DNA of 64,000 bases from Gari tellinella. Lineage: Eukaryota; Mollusca; Bivalvia; Cardiida; Psammobiidae. The stretch lies in the NCBI GenBank assembly GCA_922989275.2, contig OV277861.1, positions 20,304,479 through 20,368,478 of the forward strand, in the 5' to 3' direction. Below the pieces are notes generated by a model that was given only the letters and a program-made list of their open reading frames with translations, ran no database searches and was not told the DNA's origin. This document shows positions 61,375 to 64,000 of this stretch, one piece after another. Position 1 is the stretch's first letter; the number at the start of each line of letters is the position of its first letter. Both the position numbers and the translations under genes were made by a program.

Positions 61375-62655
61375 GAAAAATAATGGAGCGTTTTTGAATG
61401 GGATAATAGCACAGGTGTATTTTAAAATAAAAAAATTCGTTTTCTAGAAAGAAAATAACATTGGTGACAATTTCAAACATGTATTAATTTACAGATCGAT
61501 GTTAACTGATCATTATATACCACATTGAAAATGAATTGCGCTGAATACAGGAAAACAACATATTGTAATTTTACTGTTTTTTCTTATCAAACTACATTGA
61601 ATGATAGCATTAAGTATTCCCCTGGGTTTACTTCAATGTTTAACACCAACGCGAGGAATCTTAAAACAAAAGCAAAAAGCATCTTCAGAATTGGTTAAAA
61701 TTTGTTTTTTAAATTTTGGGTAAAACATATAGAAATGAGTGTCAAATAGTTTGGATCCTGATACCTCGCTGCGTAACACGGCGTTTGAGGAGAATCCAAA
61801 CTGTTTGAAAATATTTATTTTTCTTGGAGTAAGACAGTGAAGGGGCTAAGGGCATTGATTAAAATATTATTCTACAAAGAAACGGTACTGAACACAATAG
61901 AAGATAACAGAAAATTCAACAGAAAGTCTCTAGTATATTGATTTGATTGTTGGGCCCGTTTTACTAAACAACTTACGCACAATTTTTGCGTAAGTCAATC
62001 ATAAACGTTTGCAAACAGCAAATAGCCAGATCAGAGGACGCGCTAAAAGCGCGTCCTCTGATCTGGCTATTTGCTGTTTGTAGCAAGTGATTATAAAAAA
62101 TATAAACTAAAAGTTAAAATTTTGACTTACGCAAAACATTTTCGTAAGTAGTTTAGTAAAACGGACCCCAGAGCAGTCAAATAACCCGGCGTCTGATCAG
62201 ATCCGGAACGGTTTGCCATTTAGAAAATAAACAGGTAATCGAGAGAATGTCCAACAATCGGTCATTATTCACCTTATAATGCATTGATTTGCGTTTCGTT
62301 TCAAGTAAACGCGACAAAAATATATTCACCACTGTATCTAAAAGCACGTCCATTGATCTGGCTATTTGCTGTTTGTAGCAAGTGATAATGAAAAACATAA
62401 ATTAAAATTTAAAATTTTGACTCACGCAAAAGTTTTGCATAAGTTGTTTAGTAAAACGGGCCCCTTATCTAGATGCTGCGTTAAGATCGTGGCGTATGAT
62501 CAGGATTTACACGCTATAATATCTGTATATTTTAAATGAATAGATTGCGAAAGCAAGCAGTATTTTGACTGTATAGTATTTTAAAAGTACATATGTATAT
62601 AAACAAATTGAACACTCACCTGTCTGTTAAGATAGCGTTGCTATTAGATGTTAAT

Positions 62656-62775
62656 TTAGCCTACTGGCATTGGAGGAAATGGTTTGCCTGGACCTTCCGC
62701 GGGTATTTCCGCAGATATCACAACCACATGTAAGAGCAGGACAGCAACAATGCATACTGCGATCAGGAGCTTCAT
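62656..62775 (-). CDS. Small secreted peptide gene C, coding exon
   Basis: The exon spans 62620-62787 (acceptor TGTATTTCAG, donor ACAG/gtgagt). The ATG at 62775 encodes 39 residues: a signal peptide MKLLIAVCIVAVLLLHVVVI-SA and a 17-residue mature part EIPAEGPGKPFPPMPVG, rich in Pro and Gly. A longer in-frame reading from 62883 crosses the splice acceptor and is not the gene. The ending PVG-TAA and the following 3' UTR sequence match gene B closely. The stop is 36 nt before the donor. The matching 3' UTR exon is probably 57979 and below, across an intron filled with MITEs. The 5' UTR exon would lie right of 62.8 kb and was not found securely. Confidence 0.55.
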   Translation of the reverse strand: MKLLIAVCIVAVLLLHVVVISAEIPAEGPGKPFPPMPVG

Positions 62776-63211
62776 GATTAATAACGGCTGAAATACAATA
62801 GTCAACTGCAAAAAACATTTGTCGCACTGAAGGTGAATTGACATAAGAAACATATTACACTCTTGCATAAAAATGATATTCATCTTCTGAAAGATTTAAA
62901 ACACTTATTTTATGTCAATCTAAGGTGCATACAGATTCATAAAATTTACTAGTTGCAAAAGTGAGCCTATCCACCTATTCGATGATACTCTTAACTTTAT
63001 TAACCATTATCGTACAAAGCGCAATTTGACTAACACTGTATACAGTTTGGATTCTGATCAGACGTCGCAAAACGCGACGTCTGATCAATTTACAAACGGT
63101 GTTACATGTACGCACACTCATGGGGTTTCTTCAATAAAAGATAAAAATAAGAATTTTTGACAATTTTCGCAGAGGATATATTTGAAACAGACGACACTTC
63201 AGCATGATAAG

Positions 63212-63468
63212 CAGGGCTACCATTTCTCCACAATTTTCCTACGTATTCGGATTTTTAGCATAGCAGATCGTAGATTAAAACAGTCTGAAAGTAAAAGCAG
63301 AATGCGCCTTAAGGCGCATTCTGCTTTACTTTCAACCTGTTTTGAGCAGTCATGTGTCTTCAAAACAAGAAACAGACTATGGGGTATAGGTACGATTAGT
63401 AAAATTGCGTCTGAAAAATTGAACATTTGAAATCTTAGGATTTTTATGATCAACTTACGGCAGCCCTG
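63212..63468. mobile_element. CAGGGCTGCCAT hAT-like MITE with hairpin core
   Basis: CAGGGCTACCAT start and GGCAGCCCTG end; GATAAG is duplicated on both flanks. The interior hairpin is again the family A core. Confidence 0.85.
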
Positions 63469-64000
63469 GATAAGGGTAAAATAGTACGACATTTTCTTCA
63501 GTATAAAATGTACATGTTATGTTCAAATGTAAAACTCCAGGTATAGTTACTGAATTAAGCTCTACTAGAGTCAGTCTGTCCCATCCGTTTATTTAATAAA
63601 ATTGGATCGGAAGGGTATTGATTGTCTTAAAAAAAAGTTCATAACTCATTTTCATTTGCGCAGCAAACATTTTGAATTTGACAATTGGTATGGCTCCAAA
63701 TCGGTCGCAATAGATATGACATTTTCGCCCACACATGTTTTTCGGAAACGAATAACGTCATTTCCATTGTAACACTTCATAAAAATAATTTAGTATTTCC
63801 AAAATCTTGAAAAACAAGCATCATAAGACCAATTGTACAAAATAATTATTGTAAAGATGAAAAGCAATATGTTTCTTACTTGAATTAAGTCATTTTCAAC
63901 AAAAGCTAAACGTTTCCAATGTATTCATTCCATACGTTTGTTAAAATTAATTCTTTTCAAAGCACGAATGAATTAAATCTTGCAAAAGTGCACACGTGAA

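Noticed and set aside
62776..62883. In-frame upstream extension of peptide gene C to 75 codons
   Set aside because: It crosses the TGTATTTCAG acceptor, and the two paralogues share only the shorter form with its signal peptide.

Overview
This is an animal nuclear genome window with intron-rich genes, canonical GT/AG splice sites and very dense short transposons. The repeats (Nin-core-like SINE, many hairpin MITEs, diverged tandem repeats) and the gene sequences suggest a bivalve mollusc. A dreissenid-type mussel is possible, but the species call is a guess. All annotations come from reading the sequence by eye; no search was run.

Left part (about 1-17.5 kb, minus strand): the 5' half of C2CD3, a centriole/cilium protein. 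I traced 15 exons plus a partial 16th, and all splice phases agree. The gene runs off the left edge. A 311-bp gap separates its start codon from that of PPME1 (17.8-33.4 kb, plus strand), the protein phosphatase 2A methylesterase. I reconstructed PPME1 completely as 14 exons encoding 400 residues. The same divergent pair is adjacent in human, as far as I recall, so the gap is a candidate ancient bidirectional promoter.

PPME1 is the most unusual object here. Three of its exons carry partial tandem duplications. Exon 7 (catalytic Asp and the end of the catalytic Ser codon) has one decoy copy. The end of exon 9 is copied to give an in-frame 57-nt potential cassette exon. Exon 12 (catalytic His) is preceded by 12 decoy copies in an exact 85-bp array. 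Every decoy has a 3' splice site and a stop codon directly after the shared coding part, so the array resembles a poison-exon array. Its repeat junction begins exactly at the TTAA target site of the adjacent MITE, which hints at how it arose.

Right part (about 33.4-64 kb): mostly transposons and tandem repeats. It also holds a previously unrecognisable family of very small secreted-peptide genes on the minus strand (coding exons at 40.7, 45.3 and 62.7 kb). They share a conserved signal peptide, a 5' UTR exon (seen in two), a splice acceptor just before the ATG and, beyond the stop codon, a conserved 3' UTR exon block. The mature parts have diverged. The first member also has two decoy copies of its signal-peptide exon. 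One orphan exon-like segment lies at 53.67 kb.

Repeats: most gene-free sequence belongs to a limited set of MITE families. They fall into TTAA-targeting families, families with CAGGG/CAGTG ends and 6-bp target duplications, and TA-targeting families whose ends begin CAGT. The same few long hairpin cores recur inside families with different ends. Nested insertions (for example MITE within MITE at TTAA) let the target sites be read directly.
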